From the NCBI GenBank assembly GCA_001824435.1, contig MHXH01000004.1, positions 2,840 through 56,669 on the forward strand: a stretch of DNA of 53,830 nucleotides, given 5' to 3'. This document shows, piece after piece, positions 17,098-24,489 of this stretch. How positions within the stretch are numbered: the stretch's first letter is position 1; each line of letters begins with the position of its first letter. The notes beneath the pieces are model-generated. The model searched no databases. It was not told the DNA's origin and saw only the letters and a program-made list of their open reading frames with translations. Made by a program: the position numbers and the translations under genes. The DNA comes from Parcubacteria group bacterium RIFCSPLOWO2_01_FULL_48_18. GTDB lineage: Bacteria > Patescibacteriota > Minisyncoccia > UBA6257 > WO2-01-48-18.

Positions 17098-17352
17098 TCA
17101 AACCTTAACCCCTTCTTTTAATAATAGCCGTTTCTTTTTCTGCTTCCCCCATTGATAGCCGCCAATACTTCCATCGCTTCGAATAACCCGATGACATGGG
17201 AGCGTGGCGACAGTATGACGATGCAAAATGTTGCCCACGGCGCGATATGCCCTGGGACCACCCGCGAGTCGAGCAACTTGCTTATACGTCAAAATTTCTC
17301 CTCGTGGTATAGAAGAAACAATTGTATATACTCGTTCTTTGAAAGAAAGCAT
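17098..17352 (-). CDS. Single-domain methylated-DNA--cysteine methyltransferase-like protein
   Basis: 84 residues corresponding only to the C-terminal DNA-binding/active-site domain of Ogt/MGMT. It has the helix-turn-helix (ILTYKQVARLAGGPRAYRAVG), the Asn hinge (GNILHRH) and the active-site motif PCHRV, with the acceptor cysteine retained. It is therefore not a classic ATL protein, where Cys is Trp. The N-terminal domain of full-length Ogt is missing, but similar MGMT-only proteins exist. Likely role: removal of O6-alkylguanine or alkyl-lesion signalling. The Nudix gene lies just upstream in the same direction. Confidence 0.88.
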   Translation of the reverse strand: MLSFKERVYTIVSSIPRGEILTYKQVARLAGGPRAYRAVGNILHRHTVATLPCHRVIRSDGSIGGYQWGKQKKKRLLLKEGVKV

Positions 17353-17386
17353 ATCTGAATTCTAAATTCTAGATTCCAAAAACGAG
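17353..17386. repeat. TAGAATTT-type repeat
   Basis: A short copy of the AATTCTAAATTCTAGATTCC repeat between the MGMT-type and Nudix genes; its right part overlaps the 3' end of the Nudix coding sequence (stop at 17362). Confidence 0.6.
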
Positions 17387-17826
17387 TTCGCGCTGCGCAA
17401 TAACTTTTTCGCCTTCGGGTACGTAAGCCGCTTGAGCGCTTGCCGATACGGCAACCATTGATAATCATTGTGTTCTCGAGAAAGTTTTACGCTCTTCGTG
17501 TAGGTTTGCGCGGCAAAAAACGTCACCATTTTAAATATCCATGCCGTTTTTTGCTTTTTTTCTTTTCTTCCTTTCTCTCCCCTTCGATGGTCGCGAAAAA
17601 AATACCGCGTACTCATTTTAAACCCCGGGAGAATCCGGATTTTTTTGATGCCGGTTTCTTCCCGCACTTCACGGCGAACGGTTTTATGCAGGGTTTCTCC
17701 CGGCTCAATATGGCCTTTGGGCAAATCCCAATGCCCCGCATCATAGTGAAGCAAAAGATACTCAACTTGATTTATGCCGCGGCGCTGGTAAAAAATAACC
17801 GCGCCGGCAGAAAATTCTTGAGGCAC
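17362..17826 (-). CDS. Nudix hydrolase (Ap4A/NTP pyrophosphatase-like)
   Basis: 154 residues with a complete Nudix box (GHIEPGETLHKTVRREVREE plus TGI; residues G-x5-E-x7-RE-x2-EE-x-G). The box is flanked by AGAVIFYQ at the N-terminus and WDLPKGH before it, the pattern of bis(5'-nucleosyl)-tetraphosphatase and dGTP-type Nudix enzymes. It hydrolyses nucleoside diphosphates linked to another moiety; the substrate is unknown. The last codons (SFLESRI) lie in a TAGAATTT-type repeat. Confidence 0.9.
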   Translation of the reverse strand: MPQEFSAGAVIFYQRRGINQVEYLLLHYDAGHWDLPKGHIEPGETLHKTVRREVREETGIKKIRILPGFKMSTRYFFRDHRRGEKGRKEKKQKTAWIFKMVTFFAAQTYTKSVKLSREHNDYQWLPYRQALKRLTYPKAKKLLRSANSFLESRI

Positions 17827-17925
17827 AATTTTAGAATTTGGAATCTAGAATTTGGAAAAAGCGCATAATCTCTCTAACGAGAAAACAAACCCCCAAATTC
17901 TAAATTCTAGATTCCAGATTCTTAA
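17827..17925. repeat. TAGAATTT-type repeat pair
   Basis: Two copies of the AT-rich repeat face each other (ATTTTAGAATTTGGAATC and AATTCTAAATTCTAGATTCC), so they can fold into a loose hairpin. They fill the gap between the Nudix and DUF1003 genes. Confidence 0.65.
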
Positions 17926-17928
17926 AAA

Positions 17929-18495
17929 TTAGCGCTTAATGTCGAGCTGTTCCCGCAATCGTTCTTCAATTTCTTTCGGATCGAGCGGTTTGAGCATGCG
18001 TTCAAGCTCCGGGTCTTTACGCTCCTGGTTAATGTTAAAATGCTTATGGAGGTGCGAGAGAAGGTTCATGATTTTAGTAATTTCTTCTTCGGCGACCAAA
18101 TTTACCTGTAGATCCACTTCCTGACGGAGGTCGTCAATCTGCGACTGCCGATTTTGCGTAATAAGAACGAATATGGACAAAAAGATCGCCTCGAGAGATA
18201 CGACGGTCGTCAGCAGATTAAAGGGATAAGGATCAAATGGCGCTACACCCGGGATGGCGCCGAGGTTGATAATAATCCACGCCGTAAACCAGACGACGTT
18301 GATAACCATAAACCTCATCGTGCCAAATTGCTCGGTGAGCCAATCGGCTACCCTTTCAACCGTCGTTCTCTTGGTTCTCATCTGCGCTTCGAAGCTCTGA
18401 ATCGTTCTGCGGCGGCGCCCCGCCCGTTGCGAAAATGAAGCTTCTTCTCCGCCTGGTCGTTGAGCATCCGATTTTTGCTCTGAGTCCTTCTCCAT
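17929..18495 (-). CDS. DUF1003 family membrane protein
   Basis: 188 residues matching the DUF1003 pattern: a basic cytosolic start, ADWLTEQFGTMRFMVINVVW, two membrane segments (about 76-95 and 108-128) around GVAPFDPYPFNLLTTVVSLEA, then a cytosolic helical tail (QNRQSQIDDLRQEVDLQVN and ITKIMNLLSHLHKHF). Family function is not established. It has its own start close to a polX 5' region but on the same strand, so transcription with polX is possible. Confidence 0.85.
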   Translation of the reverse strand: MEKDSEQKSDAQRPGGEEASFSQRAGRRRRTIQSFEAQMRTKRTTVERVADWLTEQFGTMRFMVINVVWFTAWIIINLGAIPGVAPFDPYPFNLLTTVVSLEAIFLSIFVLITQNRQSQIDDLRQEVDLQVNLVAEEEITKIMNLLSHLHKHFNINQERKDPELERMLKPLDPKEIEERLREQLDIKR

Positions 18496-18527
18496 ATCTA
18501 TATCTTACACGATAAATGCTGCGGCTG

Positions 18528-20306
18528 TTATTTTAATCGCGCAAGCATCTGTTCCGTCCCCCACGCATTGACAACTTCCGATCTAGAAGCCCAACCGCGT
18601 CGCGCCTGCGCGATGCCGAATTCCAAATAATGAAAGTGCGCGGTCGAATGGGCGTCCGAATCAATCGACATGTTCACTCCGGCCTCGACGCATTTGCGGA
18701 TATACTCATCCTTGAGATCAAGACGATCGGGGTACGCGTCAATTTCCAAAACGGTTCCGGTTTTCTTTGCGGCTGCAATGATTGCTTCCATATCAACCTC
18801 ATACGGTTGGCGGCGGTTGATCAGGCGACCGGTGGGATGAAATACAATATCAGCATGCGGATTTTTCATTGCGCGAATGATGCGCTCGGTTTGATCTTTG
18901 CGGGAAAGATTGAAATGAGAATGCACCGAAACGCCAACCACATCAAGCTTTGCCAACACATCATCGCGGATATCCAACGTGCCGTCCTTCAGAATATCAC
19001 ACTCTGTTCCCTTTAGAATACGGAATTTCGAATTTCGAAATTCGGATTTCGAATTTACGCCATCAATGTATGCCATCTGTTTCAATAATTTTTTTTCGTC
19101 TAACCCGCCGGTCATCGCCAGCCGTTTCGTGTGATCGGTAATCGCGATGTATTCCATTCCAAGCTTTATCGCCTCGCGTGCCATTTCTTCGATCGTATTC
19201 GCACCGTCAGTCCAATTCGTCTGCACCTGCAGATCGCCCCGAAGATCGTTATAACCAATCAATTCCGGCAATGAATGTTTTTGCGCCAGCTGGATTTCAC
19301 CCCAGCCTTCACGCATCTCCGGTTCAATATAATCCATGCCCAGTTTTTTATATAATTCGTCTTCGGTTTTCCCCGCAATCTGAATTCCGTTTTTGGTTTT
19401 TGGTTTTCCCTCGACCTGAGCTCGGGACGAGGGCTGATTTTTGGTTTTAAATAGTCCGTATTCATTCAGCTTCCATCCTTTTTTCTGCGCGATTTCGCGA
19501 AGCGCAATATTGTGCGCTTTCGAACCAGTAAAGTAGTTGAGCGCCGCGCCAAAAGAATCGTGTGGCACTACTCGTAAATCCACATCCATCCCGTTTTTGA
19601 GTTTTACCGCGGATTTGGTTTCTCCGTGCGCATATACATTGATTACCTCCGGCATGGAGGCAAAATAATCCATCACCGATTTGGGATTTCTGGCAATTAC
19701 GAGCATGTCCACGTCGCCGATCGTTTCCTTCTTTCGACGCGCCGAACCGGCAACGACGACGCGCTCAACATTCTTGAGATTTTGCAGCCGGCGTTCAATT
19801 TCGCGGATCTGCGGCATCACAAAACCCAACACGAATCTCCCGCCCGAAGCGCGCAAAAATTGAATGCCTTTTAAAATATGCTCTTCGCTTTTTTCTCCGA
19901 ATCCCTCGAGCGCCCTAATTTTTCCTCGCCTAGCCGCCCGTTCCAAGTCATTGAGGTTTTTAACGCCGAGTTTTTTATACAACTTCAAAACCATTTTCGG
20001 GCCTACGCCCTCGATTGCCGTCAACTCCGAAAGATTCACCGGTGTTTTCTTTTTCAACTGTTCATGGTACGCGCACCGGCCGTTTGTAATCAGCTCTTCG
20101 ATTTTCTCCGCAATCGAAACTCCGACGCCCGGAATTTCTTCAAGCGCTTTTAACCCGCCATGGCGGTAAATTTCTGAAACGTCCTCTTCAAACGACTCAA
20201 CGGCATTGGCTGCCTTCTCATACGCCCGCGGCTTAAATAGCACCTCTTGCATTTCAAGACATTCGCCTATTTCGTATAAAATTTTCGCGATTTCGGTGTT
20301 TTTCAT
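18528..20306 (-). CDS. polX: DNA polymerase X with PHP domain
   Basis: 592 residues. Helix-hairpin-helix repeats (IPGVGVSIAEKIEEL, IEGVGPKMVLKLYKKLGV) precede a family X nucleotidyltransferase palm with GSARRKKETIGDVDML and MDVDLRVV (three catalytic Asp). The C-terminal PHP domain runs from about residue 345 and carries TDHTKRLAMTGG, GTECDIL, VHSHFNL, FHPTGR and DSDAHS. The first PHP metal motif (usually DLHxHT) reads DLQVQT, so two histidines are glutamines. Two unusual in-frame insertions exist: residues about 287-306 (TKN...GKPKTKN), lying between the polymerase and PHP domains, and a small SKSEFRNSKF stretch in the PHP domain. Both are encoded by repeat-like DNA. It starts 7 bases after the methyltransferase stop, so they form an operon. 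Role: gap-filling repair synthesis. Confidence 0.93.
   Translation of the reverse strand: MKNTEIAKILYEIGECLEMQEVLFKPRAYEKAANAVESFEEDVSEIYRHGGLKALEEIPGVGVSIAEKIEELITNGRCAYHEQLKKKTPVNLSELTAIEGVGPKMVLKLYKKLGVKNLNDLERAARRGKIRALEGFGEKSEEHILKGIQFLRASGGRFVLGFVMPQIREIERRLQNLKNVERVVVAGSARRKKETIGDVDMLVIARNPKSVMDYFASMPEVINVYAHGETKSAVKLKNGMDVDLRVVPHDSFGAALNYFTGSKAHNIALREIAQKKGWKLNEYGLFKTKNQPSSRAQVEGKPKTKNGIQIAGKTEDELYKKLGMDYIEPEMREGWGEIQLAQKHSLPELIGYNDLRGDLQVQTNWTDGANTIEEMAREAIKLGMEYIAITDHTKRLAMTGGLDEKKLLKQMAYIDGVNSKSEFRNSKFRILKGTECDILKDGTLDIRDDVLAKLDVVGVSVHSHFNLSRKDQTERIIRAMKNPHADIVFHPTGRLINRRQPYEVDMEAIIAAAKKTGTVLEIDAYPDRLDLKDEYIRKCVEAGVNMSIDSDAHSTAHFHYLEFGIAQARRGWASRSEVVNAWGTEQMLARLK
19020..19058. repeat. 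AATTTCG-type repeat inside polX, in frame
   Basis: ACGGAATTTCGAATTTCG followed by AAATTCGGATTTCGAATTT is the same kind of repeat that lies between genes elsewhere in the window. Here it encodes the segment SKSEFRNSKFRI in the PHP domain, exactly where related PolX proteins have a short loop. Confidence 0.6.
19391..19448. repeat. CCCTCGACCTG/CTCGGGACGAGGG element inside polX, in frame
   Basis: A roughly 58-bp element with flanking TTTTTGGTTTT direct repeats and a core CCCTCGACCTGAGCTCGGGA that is partly palindromic. It adds about 20 residues to PolX without shifting the frame. A longer copy with the same ends lies in trmD at 40905-40994. Confidence 0.7.
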
Positions 20307-20313
20307 AGCACAT

Positions 20314-21189
20314 TTATGCTGGTTTGTTTGCGGTGAAAATGCAGTAACGGATTAAACCCTTTTTAGCCATTTTATAATACTCGTGACTTGCAGCTATGTT
20401 TGGGAAAAGTCTCTGAGCATTAAAAAATCTAACAATGAAGTAAAGGGGGGCTAGGATGCGGTGGAGGCGAGCGAGAGAAGGGGCCATGTGGCTAGAAATA
20501 TTTTGTTCCCGGATACCTGTAAACCCAATTTTCCCAAGAAATTCGGGAAAAGTATCATGACGAAATTGTTTTAAGCTCATCATCGCCGCTCCCTCAATAA
20601 TCGCATCCAGCATTTTCTTTTCATATTCGTCAAATTGACCATCCTGCGCGATCGTATATTCAAAAAGGGCAACCCGCCCATTTGGTTTTAATATTCTCAT
20701 AAACTCTTTTAGCGTTTTCTCGAGATCTGCGGCATGCGAAAGAGATTCGGTGGTATAGACGGCATCGAATGTCTCATTTTCAAAATCTGTATCAGAATAG
20801 TCCATAAGCCGATATTGAACCTTGTCCTCAACGCTCTCCCTTTTAGCCAGTATTTTCGCTTTTGCAACTTGGAACGGAATGATATTGATACCAACAATCC
20901 GGCAGTTATATTTTTTTGCAAGATGGGCGGAAACAACTCCTTGGCCACAGCCCGCATCCAATATATAGTCGTCTTTTTTGATCTTCAGGTTTTCCGCTAC
21001 CAGTTCATTGAATAAATACTGAGCCTTTTTTTCGGTAATATCAGTGCTTTCTGTGGGGTAGTAACCAAAATGCATTGCCCCTCCAAGTAGATACGTATAG
21101 CAGAAACGGGATTCGAGAGAAGAAAAATATTGAACAACCTTGCGAGACCCTTCGTCTGATAAAATTTTTTCGATTTCGTTGTTTTTCAA
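20314..21189 (-). CDS. SAM-dependent methyltransferase (class I)
   Basis: 291 residues with the Rossmann SAM-binding motif I (ILDAGCGQGVVSAHLAKKY), an acidic post-I region and motif IV (FDAVYTTESLSHA), then ILKPNGRVALFEY. The overall layout (long N-terminal helical part, GGAMHFGYYP) resembles the cyclopropane-fatty-acid/tocopherol/sterol C-methyltransferase group, so a lipid or small hydrophobic substrate is plausible. The start is TTG at 21187-21189; no ATG is available nearby. Its start region is back-to-back with the promoter of the downstream RNA gene on the other strand. Confidence 0.82.
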   Translation of the reverse strand: MKNNEIEKILSDEGSRKVVQYFSSLESRFCYTYLLGGAMHFGYYPTESTDITEKKAQYLFNELVAENLKIKKDDYILDAGCGQGVVSAHLAKKYNCRIVGINIIPFQVAKAKILAKRESVEDKVQYRLMDYSDTDFENETFDAVYTTESLSHAADLEKTLKEFMRILKPNGRVALFEYTIAQDGQFDEYEKKMLDAIIEGAAMMSLKQFRHDTFPEFLGKIGFTGIREQNISSHMAPSLARLHRILAPLYFIVRFFNAQRLFPNIAASHEYYKMAKKGLIRYCIFTANKPA

Positions 21190-21193
21190 TCCC

Positions 21194-21221
21194 TTGACTT
21201 TTTAAACGTATATGCTATAAT
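21194..21221 (+). promoter_or_regulatory. Promoter of the structured RNA
   Basis: TTGACT (21194-21199) and TATAAT (21216-21221) with a 16-base spacer, pointing right. No coding sequence follows on this strand; the start site is expected near 21228. Confidence 0.75.
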
Positions 21222-21227
21222 AGAAAC

Positions 21228-21401
21228 AATTCCGAACCGGTTACGCTAGAGTATCCGCAGCGGAAGGTGCCTCAGTCGGTACGGAGCAGCTTACGTTAGT
21301 GGCTTGCGCTGTGACGTATGGATTCTCCGACGAAGACCCACTGAGGAAATGCAAGCGCTATGGGGGCGCGGGGAACAACTATCCGCGCCTTCTTAATTTT
21401 T
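21228..21401 (+). ncRNA. Structured small RNA of unknown family (6S-like layout possible)
   Basis: About 174 nt between a good promoter and an intrinsic terminator, with no protein-coding sense. The body folds as one long irregular hairpin: CCGCAGCG pairs with CGCTATGG, CCTCAGT with ACTGAGG, CGGAG with CTCCG and TACGT with ACGTA, separated by internal loops. The length and rod shape with internal bulges resemble 6S RNA, which sequesters RNA polymerase, but a large central bubble is not obvious. The fragment UCAG...AGCAGC recalls SRP RNA domain IV, but the pairing around it does not fit. The family stays open. Confidence 0.6.
21365..21401 (+). terminator. Intrinsic terminator of the structured RNA
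   Basis: GGCGCGG (21365-21371) pairs with CCGCGCC (21383-21389), followed by TTCTTAATTTTT. Confidence 0.85.
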
Positions 21402-21430
21402 ACTCAACAACCTTCGTCCTATTTTTCTTC

Positions 21431-23992
21431 TTACGCCGCCTCTTTCGTAAATACAAAGTCCCCGTTTGCAAATGACAATCGCACGCGTTCTCCCCGCTTC
21501 ACTTCTCCCTGAAGTAGGGCATTGGCCAACTTGCTCTTGAGCCGATCGGAAATCACGCCGCGCAAGGGGCGGGCGCCGAACACCGGATCATACCCGAGCC
21601 TGGCAAGTTCGCGGATGGTTTCTTGGTCGGTTAACAATTTAATGCCGTGCGTTTCATCTAAAATTTCTGCCAATCCCTTCAATTGAAACGCGGCAATTTG
21701 CTCAATATGCTCGAGCGAAAGAGTACGAAATACGATAATGCCGCTGAAGCGGTTCAACAACTCGGGCCTGAAAAACGACGAAAGCATTTTTTTGAGATCC
21801 TGTGCAATGTCCTTCGCGGATCTCCCGCGCTCTGTTTCCGCCTTCACGAAATCCGAATGAGCGTTCGACGTAGCAATCAAGATGGTATTGGTGAAGTCAA
21901 TAACATTTCCCATTCCGTCAGTCAGGCGGCCGTCGTCAAATACCTGCAAGAACAGATTGAAAATGTCCGGATGCGCTTTCTCAAATTCATCGAGAAGAAC
22001 CAGGCTAAACGGTTTGAGCCGCACCGCCTCCGTAAGCTGTCCGGGGACTTCTCCGTCCGAAGAACCGGTAAATCTCGTAAGGCTTTGTTTCTCTTGAAAC
22101 TCCGACATGTCAAACCTGATCATGGCGCTCTCGGAACCGAATTGAATTTGGGCTAAAATCTTGGAAAGTTCGGTTTTTCCCACGCCGGTCGGACCCACAA
22201 ACAAGAACGCCGCAATCGGCCCGCCTCTTCTCGAAAGGCCGCTTCGATATTCCCGAAGCGCTTGAGAAACTGCCGTCACCGCTTCATCTTGATTGATCAT
22301 GCGGGCATGGATGACCTCTTCCAGGTTCAGCAATTGTTGCGCCTCCTCTTTGGTGGCCCTGTGGATTGGCACGCGCACCTTTCGTTCGGTAATGGCGATA
22401 ACTTCGTCTTCCCGTAATACCTTCAACCCTTTTTCCTTTGCGTCGGCAAGAGCTTCTTTTAGTAAATCTTCCGCGCTCGACGGCAAAAGTTTTTCCCGCA
22501 GATACCGCTGTGCCAAAGCCACCGCCTTCTTAACGGCCTTATAACTGACGAGAATTTTGTAATACCGCTCTAATATAATTGCGCTGTAGACCAAAAGGCG
22601 GGTTGCTTCTTCTTCGCTGATTTCTTCCACGCGAATAACCTCGAGCGCATTGGCGAAATCGGCGTTCGGCTCGATGATTCTTTTGTAATCCCTCGGGTCA
22701 GAAGCGCCGATCGTCTGAAACGTTCCTTTCGAAATATACGGCAGCAAGACGTCTGCCGCGCTTAGAAATTCCGTTCCGGAAGTCCGCAGCAAATTGTGAA
22801 TATCGGGGATGTACAAAATCACGTTGCCCGCGGCAAGAATTTCATCGATGATCTTTTTCATTCGCGATTGCAGTTCGCTTGGTTCGGCTCCTGCAACGAG
22901 ATTTCCTATGGAAAGTTCTACAAGCCTTTTGTCAAATAGCGTAGCGGGTACGTGGTCGCGGATGATGAGAAATGCGAGGTGTGCCACAATGGTTTCTCTG
23001 CCGCTCCCCGGTTCTCCTACCAGCATCCCGCTGCTCTTGAGCGGCCGGGATAGCACGTCAACAAGGCGCTCCAACTCGGTTTTGTGTCCCACCATGAAAC
23101 CGACCTGTTCAGTTCTGGCGAGCGCCGTCAGATCTGTGCTGTACCGATCCAGGGTTTTCGTCGGTCGCGCGGTCCATGCCCGGTTCATGGTCCGCGACCG
23201 CATACGCACATGGCGATGGGCGAATCCGCCTAAGGTTGCAGGAAGGGCCCTCAAGCCGGAAAACATTTTCTTGTACTTTCCAAAAATAAGCGAATTCTCA
23301 AGGTCAACTTCTTCGATTTCGAAAAACCCGAAGATGCGTGCAAGGTCTTCTGATTTCACATGAAACAGGGCGCTGAATACATCATGAGGCTCAACCCATG
23401 CATCATTATTATTTACCGCATCAACGAAGGCGAATTTCATAAATTCATTTATCTCGAGCAGCAATTCAACTTTCCCTCGGGGAGGAACTTCCCGGCTCTT
23501 GTCCAGATGCTCTAATGCTTTTTTGTAGAATTCTTTCGGGTCAACATCCATTCGCATAAGTCCCCCCTTGATTTCCTGCAACCCACAGAGTTGTACGAGC
23601 AGGTTCAAGAAGAAGCTTTTTTGAGAAAGCCGGGTTTTGTCGATGCTTGCGATCAGCGTTTGGAATGAAGCAAGCGGCAGGAAATCTGCGATATTAATCC
23701 GCGTCCCTTTTTTGATTTCTTCCCGAACTTTGTGGTTGATCACTTTCTTGGCATTTTGACGATGCATCGTGAAATCAACCAGAAAAAACATGAGGAAGAT
23801 TCCCGCATACACAAGGCCCGGGCGCTCGGCATCTGAAAAAAGAAACGCGATGGTGGTTATCAACGCGGAAAAAAATAGAATCGATCCGACTGCTCGCACC
23901 AAAAAACGCCCGCCGACGGTCATCTCAAACCGCGGATCATATATATATAGTTGTTCGGGGTTAATTTGCATGTTTTGTAACCAAAATTTCAT
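21431..23992 (-). CDS. Membrane-anchored ClpC/ClpB-like AAA+ ATPase
   Basis: 853 residues from ATG 23992 (MKFWLQNMQINP), chosen because longer in-frame starts overlap the upstream membrane gene. Two membrane segments lie near residues 33-70, so unlike cytosolic ClpC the protein is tethered. A divergent Clp N-type region follows, then AAA+ module D1 and a complete D2. D2 has Walker A GPTGVGKTE, Walker B LVLLDEFEKA and the C-terminal Clp domain (YDPVFGARPLRGVI). In D1 the Walker A reads GEPGSGRET (Lys replaced by Arg) and Walker B reads ILYIPDIHNLL (the catalytic DE is PD), so D1 probably binds but does not hydrolyse ATP. Likely an unfoldase at the membrane. No ClpP is in the window. Confidence 0.9.
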   Translation of the reverse strand: MKFWLQNMQINPEQLYIYDPRFEMTVGGRFLVRAVGSILFFSALITTIAFLFSDAERPGLVYAGIFLMFFLVDFTMHRQNAKKVINHKVREEIKKGTRINIADFLPLASFQTLIASIDKTRLSQKSFFLNLLVQLCGLQEIKGGLMRMDVDPKEFYKKALEHLDKSREVPPRGKVELLLEINEFMKFAFVDAVNNNDAWVEPHDVFSALFHVKSEDLARIFGFFEIEEVDLENSLIFGKYKKMFSGLRALPATLGGFAHRHVRMRSRTMNRAWTARPTKTLDRYSTDLTALARTEQVGFMVGHKTELERLVDVLSRPLKSSGMLVGEPGSGRETIVAHLAFLIIRDHVPATLFDKRLVELSIGNLVAGAEPSELQSRMKKIIDEILAAGNVILYIPDIHNLLRTSGTEFLSAADVLLPYISKGTFQTIGASDPRDYKRIIEPNADFANALEVIRVEEISEEEATRLLVYSAIILERYYKILVSYKAVKKAVALAQRYLREKLLPSSAEDLLKEALADAKEKGLKVLREDEVIAITERKVRVPIHRATKEEAQQLLNLEEVIHARMINQDEAVTAVSQALREYRSGLSRRGGPIAAFLFVGPTGVGKTELSKILAQIQFGSESAMIRFDMSEFQEKQSLTRFTGSSDGEVPGQLTEAVRLKPFSLVLLDEFEKAHPDIFNLFLQVFDDGRLTDGMGNVIDFTNTILIATSNAHSDFVKAETERGRSAKDIAQDLKKMLSSFFRPELLNRFSGIIVFRTLSLEHIEQIAAFQLKGLAEILDETHGIKLLTDQETIRELARLGYDPVFGARPLRGVISDRLKSKLANALLQGEVKRGERVRLSFANGDFVFTKEAA

Positions 23993-24024
23993 CGCCGTTG
24001 GCTCGAATTCTTGGGTCAAGACCC

Positions 24025-24369
24025 TTAACCGGCGAGAGTACGGAACAGCAAAAACAGCGGAATCAAAGCCCACACGATATACGCGAAGATAAAACCCGCT
24101 ATCACGCACAAATAAATCAAGCCGCCGACGAGCAGCCGGGCCGGCCGAAATACAATGCCCAGTATCCTTCCTACAATGCTGTAATCCTGATAGAGCGGTT
24201 CGAACAAATTGCGCAGGGTTACCTTGATTGCAAACGTTTGATCAAGGCGTTCAAGCGCTGACAATGCCCGGTGCATAAACCAGCCGAATCCGCCGACATA
24301 CCAATGCATGAAAAAAGCGCCGATATAAAAAAACAGTTGCGAAATAATATAAAGAGGGGAGAAAGACAT
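24025..24369 (-). CDS. Small membrane protein, partner of the ClpC-like ATPase
   Basis: 114 residues, with hydrophobic segments at about 8-30 and 75-112 and a conserved-looking amphipathic middle (HRALSALERLDQTFAIKVTLRNLFEPLYQDYS). No known family is recognised. It ends 32 bases before the ATPase start on the same strand, so the two are probably co-expressed and may form a membrane complex. Confidence 0.7.
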   Translation of the reverse strand: MSFSPLYIISQLFFYIGAFFMHWYVGGFGWFMHRALSALERLDQTFAIKVTLRNLFEPLYQDYSIVGRILGIVFRPARLLVGGLIYLCVIAGFIFAYIVWALIPLFLLFRTLAG

Positions 24370-24460
24370 ATTCCACCTTCATTGTATCATGCATTGTTCT
24401 CAATCGAAATCGAAGCACCGCTCTATTTCTCAAAAGTCGTTCAACCGCGGCAAGGCGCCA

Positions 24461-24489
24461 AAAAATAGCGTCCGCAATGGAACGCTATT
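24461..24489 (-). terminator. Terminator of the ThDP enzyme gene
   Basis: On the minus strand AATAGCGT and ACGCTATT pair around a 10-base loop, followed by TTTTTT. The stem overlaps the stop codon of the ThDP gene by two bases. Confidence 0.8.

Noticed and set aside
21228-21401. SRP RNA (ffs) for the structured RNA
   Set aside because: A UCAG...AGCAGC stretch recalls domain IV, but the GGAA tetraloop stem cannot form and the apical loop lies elsewhere.
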